Made by a program: the position numbers and the translations under genes. A stretch of DNA of 64,000 nt, from positions 992,001-1,056,000 of the forward strand of contig JBKAGT010000005.1 in NCBI GenBank assembly GCA_046290495.1, given 5' to 3'. The stretch comes from PGYR01 sp046290495. GTDB taxonomy: Bacteria; Bacteroidota; Ignavibacteria; Kapaibacteriales; UBA2268. Below the pieces are notes generated by a model, which was not told where the DNA came from, made no database searches, and saw nothing but the letters and a program-made list of their open reading frames with translations. Shown piece by piece: positions 8,573 to 21,249 of this stretch (its first letter is position 1; each line of letters begins with the position of its first letter).

Positions 8573-8579
8573 CAATTTT

Positions 8580-9482
8580 TCAATCGTAGTAACTCTTTCC
8601 CATTCTATAAGTATTCAAATGTGCTTCTAATATTAGGTTCAAATCTTTCGAATAGCCGCCGCCCATTGTACAAGATATTGGCAATCCCCTTTTCTTACAT
8701 TCACTGAAAACTATTTCATCGCGCTTTTTTGTGCCCTCTATTGATAGAGATAAACGACCAAATTTATCAGATTCTAATACATCAACACCCGCTTGATAAA
8801 ATACGAAATCTGGCTTTTCTGAGTCTAGCAAATAAGGTATTTCGTCACTAATTATATTCAAATACTCTTCATCTTTAGTCAAGTCATCTAACTCGGTGTC
8901 TTTATCAGAAACTTCTTTTTTCAAAGGATAGTTATTCTTCCCGTGTACGCTGTAAGTGAACACCCTTGGCTCTTTGCCAAATATTTCTGCAGTTCCATTA
9001 CCTTGGTGGACATCTAAATCTATCACTAATATTTTACGTGCGTCACCATTGTAAAGCATGGAATTGGCAGCCACAGCAACATCGTTTAATATACAGAATC
9101 CTTCGCCTTTGTAAGAAAATCCGTGGTGTGTACCGCCGGCTATATTGAACGAAAGACCATTTTGCTTAGCTAACTTTGCTCCTTCTAAAGTGCCGTTTGT
9201 AATTCTCAACTCTCTTATATATAACTCTTTGCTCTGAGGGAAACCCATTCTTCTCTCCTCTTTGGGATCTAAGGTCAAAGACTTTACTTTTCTCAAATAT
9301 TCTTCAGTGTGAGTTAATGTAAGTAGGTTTTCATCTATCGGATCAGGTTGAAAGAAATTCTTTTTCTCAAAGATTTTCTCCTCCAATATTCTCTTCACAA
9401 GTTCACTATATTTAAGCATAGGGAACTTATGATTTTCTGGTAAATCGTGTTTGTAACTTGGGTGGAAAGCAATATGAATCAT
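8580..9482 (-). CDS. Histone deacetylase family protein (AcuC/HDAC-like)
   Basis: A 300-residue zinc hydrolase of the arginase/deacetylase fold. The active site is complete: paired His in GGTHH (119-120), zinc ligands in DLDVH (Asp157, His159), Asp239 in ESDKFGRL, and the transition-state Tyr in GGGY near the C-terminus. Bacterial members remove acetyl groups from small molecules such as acetylpolyamines or from proteins (acetyl-CoA synthetase by AcuC). The substrate here is unknown. It overlaps the upstream M48-like gene by 4 bases and ends 8 bases from the convergent tmRNA gene. Confidence 0.92.
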   Translation of the reverse strand: MIHIAFHPSYKHDLPENHKFPMLKYSELVKRILEEKIFEKKNFFQPDPIDENLLTLTHTEEYLRKVKSLTLDPKEERRMGFPQSKELYIRELRITNGTLEGAKLAKQNGLSFNIAGGTHHGFSYKGEGFCILNDVAVAANSMLYNGDARKILVIDLDVHQGNGTAEIFGKEPRVFTYSVHGKNNYPLKKEVSDKDTELDDLTKDEEYLNIISDEIPYLLDSEKPDFVFYQAGVDVLESDKFGRLSLSIEGTKKRDEIVFSECKKRGLPISCTMGGGYSKDLNLILEAHLNTYRMGKSYYD

Positions 9483-10261
9483 AATTTTTTCTTTACTTCA
9501 TCCCAGTCAAATGAATGGGTAAGTTGCTTATCACTTTTCTGTGCATCATTAAGAATTTTTATCCTATCATTAGCACCAGTGTGTGCACCCAAAAGCTCTG
9601 GGACAGATTCTATATTCTTATATAATGAAGTATAATAGTCGGCTAGAACTGAAGGATTAATACCGAGTTCTATCATTAAATCAACAGCATACTTTTCTGC
9701 TTCTATCCCCATTTCATTAGTATACTTATTTTTGTCTAAGACCTCTCTAGCTTCATCGACTGCAGACCCCATTTCTGAGTGAATTACAGCAATATTAAGG
9801 CTACTTTCTAATTCATCTATATTATGATTGTATTTCAAGTGCCCCAGACCATGACATATTATAGCATACAATTGTTCTGGAGAGTCTATAGTTCTTAGCA
9901 TACCTCTTGTAATTACAATCATATCGGATGGTAATGAGTATAGGTTAACTTGACTGCTATTATCCAAGTATAACTCAAAATCTAATTCTGAACTACTGAT
10001 TTTGTTCTCAACTTCATCTAACAATTTTACAATGTCAGAATTATCATTTTCAATGTCCTTGTATCTTAAAGTAGAGATTAGCTCTTTTTTCAGATCTTTT
10101 TGCTGTGTTGTAGGTTCTACTTTTTGAACTTCAGATATTTCATCGATTTCTTCTTCGCTGCCCTCATCATCTGGGTCATAGACTGTCAAAAAAATCCATG
10201 CTGCTATAAATAAACCTAGAAGCACAAAAAAGTCGCGCTTCATCTTTTTTTTATTCGCCAT
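9479..10261 (-). CDS. Membrane-anchored M48-like protein with lost catalytic glutamate
   Basis: 260 residues: a short positive N-terminus, one membrane helix (about 10-27), an acidic linker, then an M48 metallopeptidase-like domain. The expected HExxH zinc motif reads HGLGH (137-141) in the context EQLYAIICHGLGHLKYNH; the general-base Glu is replaced by Gly (codon GGT). The downstream segment EAEKYAVDLMIELG, which normally supplies the third ligand, is kept. The two zinc His remain, so metal could bind but normal peptidase activity is unlikely. It sits between a deacetylase-like gene (4-base overlap) and a DUF4870-type gene (11-base overlap). Confidence 0.75.
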   Translation of the reverse strand: MANKKKMKRDFFVLLGLFIAAWIFLTVYDPDDEGSEEEIDEISEVQKVEPTTQQKDLKKELISTLRYKDIENDNSDIVKLLDEVENKISSSELDFELYLDNSSQVNLYSLPSDMIVITRGMLRTIDSPEQLYAIICHGLGHLKYNHNIDELESSLNIAVIHSEMGSAVDEAREVLDKNKYTNEMGIEAEKYAVDLMIELGINPSVLADYYTSLYKNIESVPELLGAHTGANDRIKILNDAQKSDKQLTHSFDWDEVKKKL

Positions 10262-10745
10262 AATTTTCTTTTTCTTTTCTATAGTTTTCGTCTTCTATAT
10301 TACGAACTTTATACACTTTTTCATAGCAGTAATTTCCAAAAAATAGGAAATAATACATTCTACCGTTTCTTGCCTTTATTGCAGCTATTATACTTAATAT
10401 CACATAAGCCAGGTTAAATAATGCAGTTAGAACGGCATAGAGAACAAACCACATAGAAGTGTCAAAATTACTTCTGAACAAATAGATTATCCAAACAACC
10501 AATCCAAAATTTAATATACTAACTGGAATTTGAGATAGCAATGACTGAAGTGAATGAAACTGAACAAATCTACTCTTATGCTTATTTGTATGGTAATAAA
10601 TTGCAGCAGCCACTAAATTGAGTATTGGCAGTGGTATACCTGCTGCTAATGATGCGAACATCATAAAGTAGGCGCTCATCCCATCTTCTTTTTCTTTAGA
10701 AGGCAAATCATTTGGTTGCTGAATAGGGTAATAATCATTATTCAT
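10251..10745 (-). CDS. DUF4870/Tic20-like small membrane protein
   Basis: About 164 residues from ATG 10745; a TTG two codons upstream is possible but less likely. After a polar N-terminus there are about three to four membrane segments (roughly 27-50, 75-97, 102-125). The motif HKSRFVQFHSLQSLL following the first helix is typical of the DUF4870 family. The function of this family is not established. The gene leads a three-gene minus-strand operon with the M48-like and deacetylase-like genes. Confidence 0.8.
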   Translation of the reverse strand: MNNDYYPIQQPNDLPSKEKEDGMSAYFMMFASLAAGIPLPILNLVAAAIYYHTNKHKSRFVQFHSLQSLLSQIPVSILNFGLVVWIIYLFRSNFDTSMWFVLYAVLTALFNLAYVILSIIAAIKARNGRMYYFLFFGNYCYEKVYKVRNIEDENYRKEKENYGE

Positions 10746-10886
10746 AGGCAAATATTATCATTTTGAAAAAAAAGTTAATATTGTATAACATATCTTATAC
10801 GTAAAATTAGAAGAAAGTTATAGTTGATTTAAAAAAAATACTGATTATTAGAAATCCACAATTTTTTAATTGGTTAATACGTTAAT

Positions 10887-10894
10887 TATCTTTG
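10887..10894 (+). promoter_or_regulatory. Possible -7 element before the arginase gene
   Basis: TATCTTTG fits the Bacteroidota -7 consensus TAnnTTTG and lies 35 bases before ATG 10929 in a 183-base divergent spacer. The T-rich stretch 20 bases upstream only partly matches the -33 box, so the call is tentative. Confidence 0.35.
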
Positions 10895-10928
10895 ATTAAA
10901 TTAGATACAGACAAGGATTAAAATTAAT

Positions 10929-11879
10929 ATGAAAAGTTTTAGGATAATAGAGAACCCTTCTGAGTTAGGAGCTGGCACAAGGGGATCTAGTGTTGGTATA
11001 GATGGGTTAAGAATAGCGGCAATAAACAATGATTCAAAGCTCTTTTATGAGAATGAAATAGTAACAATAGATAAGAATAATAAGTTACTTTTTAAAAAAA
11101 TTAATACTCCACATGCTATACGTTTAAAACAAATATTCAAGCGTATTAAAACTTTGGGTAATGAAGTGGAGACATCGCTGAGGTTTGGGAAATTCCCATT
11201 AGTTATAAGTGGTGATCACTCATCAGCAGCAGGAACAATAGCAGGTATCAAAAAAGCATATCCAGATATGAGATTAGGGATAGTGTGGATAGATGCACAT
11301 GCGGACATGCATACGCCGTATACAACACCTTCCGGTAATGTTCATGGTATGCCGTTAGCAATGTCAATGGGACTTGACAATTTGAAACATCAGAGAAATG
11401 AGATTAGTGAAAAAACTGCTAAATATTGGGAAAAATGTAAAAATCTTTTCGGCATGTCACCCAAAGTAAACCCAGAAGATTTAGTTTTTATAGGTCTAAG
11501 GAGTTATGAGAAAGAAGAATTAGCATTGATAGAAGATCACAATGTCAAAACAATAAGCGTTTCAGAAGTTCGAAATAATGGAGTTGATAAAGCTTTAGAA
11601 GCTACGCTAGAACACTTAGAACAATGTGATGCAATATATCTTTCTTTAGATGTAGATTCTATGGACCCGAATATAACTTCTTATGGTACAGGCACTCCCG
11701 TAGCAAAGGGTTTCACTCCTGATGAAGTGATAGAGATGGTTTCTAAACTATTAAAAAATGATATAGTAAAAGCATTAGAGCTATGCGAAATAAACCCTCT
11801 GCTAGATGATAGTAACAGAATGGCTGAAATTTCGTTGGTTATATTAGAAGATATCATTAACATAATTAATTCCGAATGA
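10929..11879 (+). CDS. Arginase family enzyme
   Basis: A 316-residue ureohydrolase. The manganese-binding motifs are intact: SGDHS (near 94), DAHADMHTP (near 121) and SLDVDSMDP (near 240), plus ELCEINP close to the C-terminus. Overall order and the NVHGMPLAMSMG loop fit arginase better than agmatinase; arginase cleaves arginine to ornithine and urea. No other arginine-degradation gene is in the window. The stop overlaps the start of the subtilase gene by 4 bases (ATGA). Confidence 0.88.
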   Translation: MKSFRIIENPSELGAGTRGSSVGIDGLRIAAINNDSKLFYENEIVTIDKNNKLLFKKINTPHAIRLKQIFKRIKTLGNEVETSLRFGKFPLVISGDHSSAAGTIAGIKKAYPDMRLGIVWIDAHADMHTPYTTPSGNVHGMPLAMSMGLDNLKHQRNEISEKTAKYWEKCKNLFGMSPKVNPEDLVFIGLRSYEKEELALIEDHNVKTISVSEVRNNGVDKALEATLEHLEQCDAIYLSLDVDSMDPNITSYGTGTPVAKGFTPDEVIEMVSKLLKNDIVKALELCEINPLLDDSNRMAEISLVILEDIINIINSE

Positions 11880-14800
11880 AAATAAAGTCAATCTTAATTA
11901 CTATTTTTTCTTTGACTACTTTGATAAGTAGTCATTCTCTAATATCGGAAGAATACATATTAGAAATTAATCCGAATAGCAAACTTAGTTCAGTTCAAAG
12001 TGATAGTAAGTTAATACCTATCATACCCAGGACTATCAGTAAGAGTTCGCAAATCCAATCACAAAATGAATTGGAATCGCTTTATAATTTTTATAAAGCT
12101 GACTTATCTTCACAAGATGTAGAAAAATACATAAACAATCCTTCAGTATTATCTATAGTTCCTAACTACAAATTCAGAATAGAACAACCGGCTAGCGAAG
12201 ATTTTTCAGACCAACAGTGGTCGCTGGATTTTCTTAATATGAAAGAAATATGGCCTATAGCCACAGGAGATGGAATATTAGTTGGTGTTGTAGATACAGG
12301 AATTGATTTTGATCATGATGATTTTGAAGACCAGTTATGGATAAATTCTGAAGAAGACATAAATAATAATGGAAGATTTGACCCATGGTTAAGCACTGAA
12401 GAACGAGATGGAGTGACTGGAGATTTAGATTTGATTGACAATGATGGGAATGGTTATTCGGATGATGTAATTGGGTATGACTTCGTAGATGTAACAACAA
12501 GAAATGTTGGAGATGATCAAGTAGCAGACCCAATCCCAGCAGATGAGAACAGACATGGTACAAACGTATCAGGAATTATTGGTGCTAATAGCAAAAATAA
12601 CTTTGGAGTAAAAGGGATAGCCCCTGGAGTGAAATTAGTTGCACTAAGGGCATTTGATATTAGTGGAGAAGGCGAATCTGATGATATAGCTGCTTCTATC
12701 GTATATGCTGTATTGAACAATGTTAAAGTTTTGAATTTCAGTTTTGGAGAGAAATATCACTCCCCTATCCTTCATGCAGCTGTTCGATTTGCATTTGCCA
12801 ATGGCGTTACTATGGTAAGTTCATCAGGTAATAATAATTGGTACGAAGAACATTACCCTTCAGATTATCAAGAGGTAATCACTGTTGGTTCACTTATAGA
12901 TGATGGTAGAAAAGCTGGTTCATCTAATTATGGTAACAGACTAGACATAATGGCTCCAGGTGTACAGCTTCAGACCACTGATTTCAACAACTCATATAGG
13001 TCTGTTTCAGGTACTTCCATAGCTTCCCCTCACGTTGCAGCAGCTGCAGCTATTCTTTTAGAAGTTGACAACACCCTTACACCAGAAACTATTAAGTTTA
13101 GACTACTAAGCTCAGCAAGAGAAGACTCGGAGAATCCAGGTTGGGATCCTTTGTATGGAAAAGGTATATTGGATATTCAGGAAGCGTTGAATAACAATAC
13201 AACTGGTGCAGTAAAATTAGACTACCCTTCCATAAAACAAGCAATTGACATTTCGGAGATTGAATCAATCCCAATGGTTGGTACTATAGCTCATCCATTG
13301 ATGAGTAATTATCAAGTGTACATAAGAAAAGGACAAAGCCCATTCAATGAATATAACTTTAGGAGTAAGCAAGAATTTAAAGAATGGACTCCTGTATCAG
13401 AGAGATTGTATAACCAAGTAATATCAGACACTTTAGCTTTCATTAACAAAGACTTATTGACTGACTCGATATATACAATTAGGATAAAGTTAGATTTAAT
13501 CAATAATACTACTTACGAAGAAAGGTTTTACTTCCGTCCTTATAATAACAATACAGCTACTAGAAATAGATATACCGAAAAACCGAAACAAGTTTCCTTT
13601 TATGAAGGAGTAGAAGCTAAGGCAATGATAACGGCTTCGACAAAGTTTGACGCTGATTTTTATGTTGAGCTTTATAATGAAGATGATGAATACTTAAATA
13701 CATATTCAGAAATGATAAGAAGTGAACTAGATCATTCGGTTATATTAGAAGGATTAGAAACAAACAATAGATATAAATTCCGTGCTTATGCAGTTTCATC
13801 CGAAGACACTGTAAAGTTTACTGGAATATTTGACTTTGAAAGAACCAATTTTAGCACATCTGCATTTAGACCAAAATCATACAGATTAGATGGTTTATAC
13901 TTCAATCAGGAATTGCTAGATACAGCGAATAAGGTTTTTGCTGCAACTAATCTAAATGGAGTAAACTTCATTGGTGCTTCAATTTATAAAAAAGAAGGTG
14001 AACAATTTGTGAAAACTGATTCACTAAATACACCACGAATTATAGTCGGCTACGGTGATTCTAACGGAGATGGTGTACAGGAAATTCTTACGGGTGGCAA
14101 TGGAGAACTTAAAATATACAACCAAGAGGATTATAAATTTGGTGAAGAGATTTTCTCTATTACAAATAGAGTGGTTTGGCCAACAGACTTTGTAGATATT
14201 GACTCAGATGGTCTAAGCGAAATAATTGCCCATGATGATACTTCTTATTTCGTATTAAAATATGACAATGGCAGGTATGAAGAAATAGACAGAATTGTGA
14301 TGCCTTTGAATGAAGGCAGGTTTGACAATTTGATGAGTTCAGTATTTGCAAATGTAGATGATGATTCGAATATGGAATTAGTATTTACTAATTCATTTGG
14401 TCGTTTTTATATCTACGAATATAATAATGGAAAATTTGTTAAAGAATTTGAAGATTTGGTACCAATAAGTATATCAAGTCAACATCTGGCATCATTAGAT
14501 TTGAATGATGATGGGATAAAGGAAATTCTCGTTTTAAATGCTGGTTATCAATTGCCTTACAACTTTACTAGTGGTAAAGATTTACTATGGACAGCTAGGA
14601 TATGGTCTCACAATGGTGAAGAATTTGAATCTATTTGGCAAGAGTCATTTTCGGGTGTTAAAATTGGCCCAGTTAATAACAATAACAATGGGTACAAGAA
14701 TGGTTTAATAACTGGCAATATGGATGGAAGGATAGGAGATGAAATTGCTATCTCAGTATTTCCTGATTTGTATGTATTCAAATATGACGGAAGTACAATG

Positions 14801-16105
14801 CAACCGTTTTGGTATTATGGAAACACTCTTTCACATGACGGTATCGTATTTGATTTTGATGATAACGGCACAAATGAATTAGGAATAAACACTTTCTTCG
14901 GTACACAATTTTTTGAAATCACTGAAAATGAGAAATCAATCAGCGCTCCGTCCAATTTTAGGGGTAACCCCGTTAATGAAAGTACAGTATACTTGGAGTG
15001 GGATCCAGCACCAAATGCCGATGACTATCTAATTTATAGACTAATAAACCCTAATACAGGGCAAGGGATTTTATATGCAACTACAAATCAAACTTATATC
15101 ACTTTTGATACATTAGAAAACTTCACTTGGTATGACTTCTATATTGTTTCAGAAAATGACAAAGGTGTCCTCAGTAATAACGCCTCGGAGTTAGTCAGTT
15201 GCTATACACACCCTGTTGCTAAGCCATTGTCTGTAGACTTCAAGAACAATGTGGTAACTATAAAATATGATGGGAAAATGCCAGATTACGAAATAGAACC
15301 TAGAATATTCGAATTTTCAAACTTAGATTTATCATTTACACCAAATGCTGTATTGTCATCGCAATCTGGGAAATTAGAACTAGTTATTGTAGACTCAAAA
15401 CCAGATGGTGAATATCAACTTAAAGTTCCAAGCATAGAAGATTATTATAGACAGCCGACTGAATCCAAAGTGTTTGATATAACTTTCAAGTCAAGTGATA
15501 ATGATCAGCTCTACTTAGCAAGTGGAGAGGTAGCTGGAAAGAATTATAGAGTCACTTTTTCAGATGACGTAACTGAATCTGCTTTATCTAAGGCAAATTA
15601 TACTTTTGGACCAATAGGTGAAATTAAAAACATAGAAAGAACAGAAAGTGAAAATACCATTGTAATGGAACTAGAATTAAATTCTGATAATTCATTAGGT
15701 TATAAATATACACTCACAGCAAGTGAAAATATAAAATCAGTAGATGGAAAACAAATGACATTAGGTGCAGGTAATACTCTGCAATTTACCTTCTTTGAAG
15801 ATAATTTGTCAAATGTTTTTGTTTACCCTCAGCCAGTTAAGCTATCAGTAGATGAAACTATGACTTTTGCAAATCTGACAGCAACAGCTATTATATATGT
15901 CTATAATTCTAAAGGGGAGTTAATTAAAACACTAATCGATAGCGATGGTGATGGCGGAAAGCCGTGGAATATGATTGATAATAGTGGTAGCAAATTAAAC
16001 CCTGGTGTTTATTACTTTAAAGTTGAAGGAAATTCAGATTCAGTCACTGAAGAAAGTAATAGTAATATAGAATCAGAATTATTTAAATTTATGATTATTC
16101 GATAA
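11876..16105 (+). CDS. Secreted subtilisin-like protease with FG-GAP-like repeats and T9SS tail
   Basis: 1409 residues: signal peptide (1-20), a prodomain-like part, then a peptidase S8 domain with the full triad Asp140 (VVDTGIDF), His227 (RHGTNVSG) and Ser381 (SGTSIASPH). A 50-residue acidic insert lies between Asp and His. From about 700 to 1020 there are FG-GAP/VCBS-like acidic repeats (DSNGDGVQEIL, DIDSDGLSEII, DLNDDGIKEIL), likely Ca-binding. A fibronectin-III-like domain (about 1025-1110) and Ig-like parts follow. The last 90 residues (VFVYPQPV ... LNPGVYYFKV) are a type A T9SS sorting domain, so the protein should be exported through the T9SS to the surface or medium. It is translationally coupled to the arginase gene. 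Confidence 0.92.
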   Translation: MKIKSILITIFSLTTLISSHSLISEEYILEINPNSKLSSVQSDSKLIPIIPRTISKSSQIQSQNELESLYNFYKADLSSQDVEKYINNPSVLSIVPNYKFRIEQPASEDFSDQQWSLDFLNMKEIWPIATGDGILVGVVDTGIDFDHDDFEDQLWINSEEDINNNGRFDPWLSTEERDGVTGDLDLIDNDGNGYSDDVIGYDFVDVTTRNVGDDQVADPIPADENRHGTNVSGIIGANSKNNFGVKGIAPGVKLVALRAFDISGEGESDDIAASIVYAVLNNVKVLNFSFGEKYHSPILHAAVRFAFANGVTMVSSSGNNNWYEEHYPSDYQEVITVGSLIDDGRKAGSSNYGNRLDIMAPGVQLQTTDFNNSYRSVSGTSIASPHVAAAAAILLEVDNTLTPETIKFRLLSSAREDSENPGWDPLYGKGILDIQEALNNNTTGAVKLDYPSIKQAIDISEIESIPMVGTIAHPLMSNYQVYIRKGQSPFNEYNFRSKQEFKEWTPVSERLYNQVISDTLAFINKDLLTDSIYTIRIKLDLINNTTYEERFYFRPYNNNTATRNRYTEKPKQVSFYEGVEAKAMITASTKFDADFYVELYNEDDEYLNTYSEMIRSELDHSVILEGLETNNRYKFRAYAVSSEDTVKFTGIFDFERTNFSTSAFRPKSYRLDGLYFNQELLDTANKVFAATNLNGVNFIGASIYKKEGEQFVKTDSLNTPRIIVGYGDSNGDGVQEILTGGNGELKIYNQEDYKFGEEIFSITNRVVWPTDFVDIDSDGLSEIIAHDDTSYFVLKYDNGRYEEIDRIVMPLNEGRFDNLMSSVFANVDDDSNMELVFTNSFGRFYIYEYNNGKFVKEFEDLVPISISSQHLASLDLNDDGIKEILVLNAGYQLPYNFTSGKDLLWTARIWSHNGEEFESIWQESFSGVKIGPVNNNNNGYKNGLITGNMDGRIGDEIAISVFPDLYVFKYDGSTMQPFWYYGNTLSHDGIVFDFDDNGTNELGINTFFGTQFFEITENEKSISAPSNFRGNPVNESTVYLEWDPAPNADDYLIYRLINPNTGQGILYATTNQTYITFDTLENFTWYDFYIVSENDKGVLSNNASELVSCYTHPVAKPLSVDFKNNVVTIKYDGKMPDYEIEPRIFEFSNLDLSFTPNAVLSSQSGKLELVIVDSKPDGEYQLKVPSIEDYYRQPTESKVFDITFKSSDNDQLYLASGEVAGKNYRVTFSDDVTESALSKANYTFGPIGEIKNIERTESENTIVMELELNSDNSLGYKYTLTASENIKSVDGKQMTLGAGNTLQFTFFEDNLSNVFVYPQPVKLSVDETMTFANLTATAIIYVYNSKGELIKTLIDSDGDGGKPWNMIDNSGSKLNPGVYYFKVEGNSDSVTEESNSNIESELFKFMIIR

Positions 16106-16149
16106 TTACTTTTGAACAACAGTAACATAGACTCTTGAATATTATTTAA

Positions 16150-16178
16150 AAAATCGTCAATTTTGTATTTACGATTTT
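16150..16178 (+). terminator. Weak terminator-like hairpin
   Basis: AAAATCGT (16150-16157) pairs with ACGATTTT (16171-16178) around a 13-base loop, with A and T runs on the two sides. It follows the subtilase stop by 45 bases. The stem is short and AT-rich, so the call is weak. Confidence 0.3.
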
Positions 16179-16225
16179 AACTATTTATAAAATCAATAAT
16201 TTGATATAAAAAATATAGGAATATC

Positions 16226-17863
16226 ATGTCAAAAGATATTAATTATTCTCCAGCAATCAACCAAGCTGATGCATTGAAATCAGACCATGGTCTTGAGAAC
16301 CATGGTTTAGAAAATCTTGGAAATGTGTATTGGAACTTGCCAGCTCCTTCACTATATGAAGAAGCAATTCACAGAAACGAAGGTGTAGTAGCCCAAGGTG
16401 GTCCACTATCTGTAACTACTGGGAAACACACTGCTCGTTCGGCAAATGACAAGTATATTGTTAGAGAAGATACTTCAGAAGGTCACGTATGGTGGGATAA
16501 TAACGCTGAAATGACAACTGATCAATTTGATAGTATTCTAGGAAAGGTACGTTCTTACTTACAAGGTAAGGATGTATTTGTAATGGATGCATATGTTGGT
16601 GCTGATCCTGAATATAGAATACCTATTAGAATAGTAACTGAATTTGCATGGCAAAACTTATTTGTTCAAAATATGTTTATCAACCTTGCAGATAAAGATG
16701 AATTTAAAAATCATAAACCAGAATTTACTTTGATAGCTGTTCCTGGCTTCCACTGTAACCCGGAAGTAGATGGAACTAAAAGTGAAACTGCAATAGCGCT
16801 TAATTTTAAAGATAAAATTGCTTTCATCGCTGGTACAAACTATGCAGGTGAAACTAAAAAGACTTTCTTTACTGTAATGAACTATTACAAGCCGTTAGAA
16901 AATGTAATGTCTATGCATTGCTCTGCTAATGTTGGTGAAGAAGGTGATTCTGCACTTTTCTTTGGTTTATCTGGTACAGGTAAAACTACTTTATCTGCAG
17001 ATCCGAATAGATCATTGATTGGTGATGATGAACACGGTTGGTCTAAAAATGGTATTTTCAATTACGAAGGTGGTTGTTACGCAAAAGTAATCAGATTGAG
17101 TAAAGAAAGTGAACCAGAAATTTATGAGACTACTCGTAGCTTTGGTACAGTACTAGAGAACGTTGTTGTAGACAAAGAAACTAGAATTGTTGACTTAGAC
17201 AACGATTCATTGACTGAAAATACAAGAGCTTCTTACCCATTAGAAATGATTCCTAATGCTCTTCCTGAAAAAATGACTAACTCGCATCCTAAGAATGTAA
17301 TATTCTTGACTTGTGATGCTACTGGTGTATTACCTCCTATAGCAAGATTAAATTCAGAACAGGCACAATATCACTTCATTAGTGGATATACATCTAAAAT
17401 CGCTGGAACTGAAAAAGGAATTGGTAAAGAACCTAAATTAGCATTCTCTGCTTGTTTTGGTGCTCCATTCTTAGTTCATCATCCATTCTACTATGCAAAC
17501 TTGCTTAAAGAGAAGATGGAAAAGCATGGTTCTAACTGCTGGTTAGTTAACACTGGCTGGGTTGGCGGTAAGTATGGTGTTGGTTCTAGAATAAGTATTA
17601 AACACACTAGGAATGTTCTAAATGCAGCTCTTAACGGAGATTTGGATAACGTAGAGTTCAATACAGATCCGGTATTTGGTTTCGAAATACCTACATCTTG
17701 TCCAGATGTTCCATCTGAAGTATTGAATCCAATCAAATCTTGGTCAAATGAAGATGAGTATATGAAATCTTACAAAGAATTGGCTCAGAAATACAAAGAG
17801 AACTTTGAGAAGTTTGAAGATGGAGTTGCTAATAACGTTATAGAAGCAGGACCAAAGGTTTAA
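16226..17863 (+). CDS. pckA: Phosphoenolpyruvate carboxykinase (ATP)
   Basis: A 545-residue gluconeogenic enzyme that turns oxaloacetate and ATP into PEP, CO2 and ADP. Visible motifs include GPLSVTTGKHTARSANDK near the start, the kinase-type P-loop GLSGTGKTTLSADP near residue 250, the metal site IGDDEHGW just after it, and FSACFGAPF further on. Length and order fit the ATP-dependent family. A ribosome site AGGAATATC precedes the ATG. It is a single gene: a hairpin with T run follows at 17892-17924. Confidence 0.98.
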   Translation: MSKDINYSPAINQADALKSDHGLENHGLENLGNVYWNLPAPSLYEEAIHRNEGVVAQGGPLSVTTGKHTARSANDKYIVREDTSEGHVWWDNNAEMTTDQFDSILGKVRSYLQGKDVFVMDAYVGADPEYRIPIRIVTEFAWQNLFVQNMFINLADKDEFKNHKPEFTLIAVPGFHCNPEVDGTKSETAIALNFKDKIAFIAGTNYAGETKKTFFTVMNYYKPLENVMSMHCSANVGEEGDSALFFGLSGTGKTTLSADPNRSLIGDDEHGWSKNGIFNYEGGCYAKVIRLSKESEPEIYETTRSFGTVLENVVVDKETRIVDLDNDSLTENTRASYPLEMIPNALPEKMTNSHPKNVIFLTCDATGVLPPIARLNSEQAQYHFISGYTSKIAGTEKGIGKEPKLAFSACFGAPFLVHHPFYYANLLKEKMEKHGSNCWLVNTGWVGGKYGVGSRISIKHTRNVLNAALNGDLDNVEFNTDPVFGFEIPTSCPDVPSEVLNPIKSWSNEDEYMKSYKELAQKYKENFEKFEDGVANNVIEAGPKV

Positions 17864-17891
17864 TTAATACATTTAATTAAAGTATTAAAAT

Positions 17892-17924
17892 ATCCTCTAC
17901 ATTTATTTGTAGGGGATTTTTTTT
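17892..17924 (+). terminator. Rho-independent terminator of pckA
   Basis: ATCCTCTACA (17892-17901) pairs with TGTAGGGGAT (17908-17917, one T-G pair) around a 6-base loop, followed by a run of eight T. It lies 29 bases past the stop codon. Confidence 0.85.
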
Positions 17925-18171
17925 ATATATACCGCTAATTCTAATCTGATTATATTTGTAACGTATTGCATACTACTTATATTCATAACTAACATAACGG
18001 AATAATTACAATATAATGATGCCAGTAAGGATTTTTAGAAGGGGGACATATAACACTGTATTATATTTGGTATACAGAAAGGAAGAATATTAGAACTTAA
18101 ATAAGTATTGGGATTTGTACTAAGAACTAAATAGAGATAAATCTTTGAGAATAGCAAACAGCAATAACAAT
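17925..18171. other. Spacer with no recognisable gene
   Basis: About 250 AT-rich bases between the two convergent terminators of pckA and the rRNA operon. I see no reading frame with a plausible start and ribosome site, no RNA gene and no repeat. Confidence 0.6.
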
Positions 18172-18204
18172 AAAAAAAAGCTCAACCGAAATATCGATTG
18201 AGCT
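18172..18204 (-). terminator. Terminator of the rRNA operon
   Basis: On the minus strand AGCTCAA pairs with TTGAGCT (18204-18198 with 18185-18179), extended by two more pairs after a mismatch, then eight T (18179-18172). It lies 14 bases beyond the 3' end of 5S rRNA. Confidence 0.85.
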
Positions 18205-18217
18205 CTTTTAAATTAAC

Positions 18218-18331
<114 letters not shown>

Positions 18332-18438
18332 GAAATAAATATTTTGAGTGATGAAAGTAATCTTAATATAACTATCATTAACATGTTGTAATGAAGTTAG
18401 CGCAAAAATAATGACTAAAAACTTAATATATGTAATTA

Positions 18439-21249
<2,811 letters not shown>

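Noticed and set aside
8489..8707. Plus-strand open frame at the 3' part of tmRNA
   Set aside because: It overlaps the conserved tRNA-like domain and the convergent deacetylase gene.
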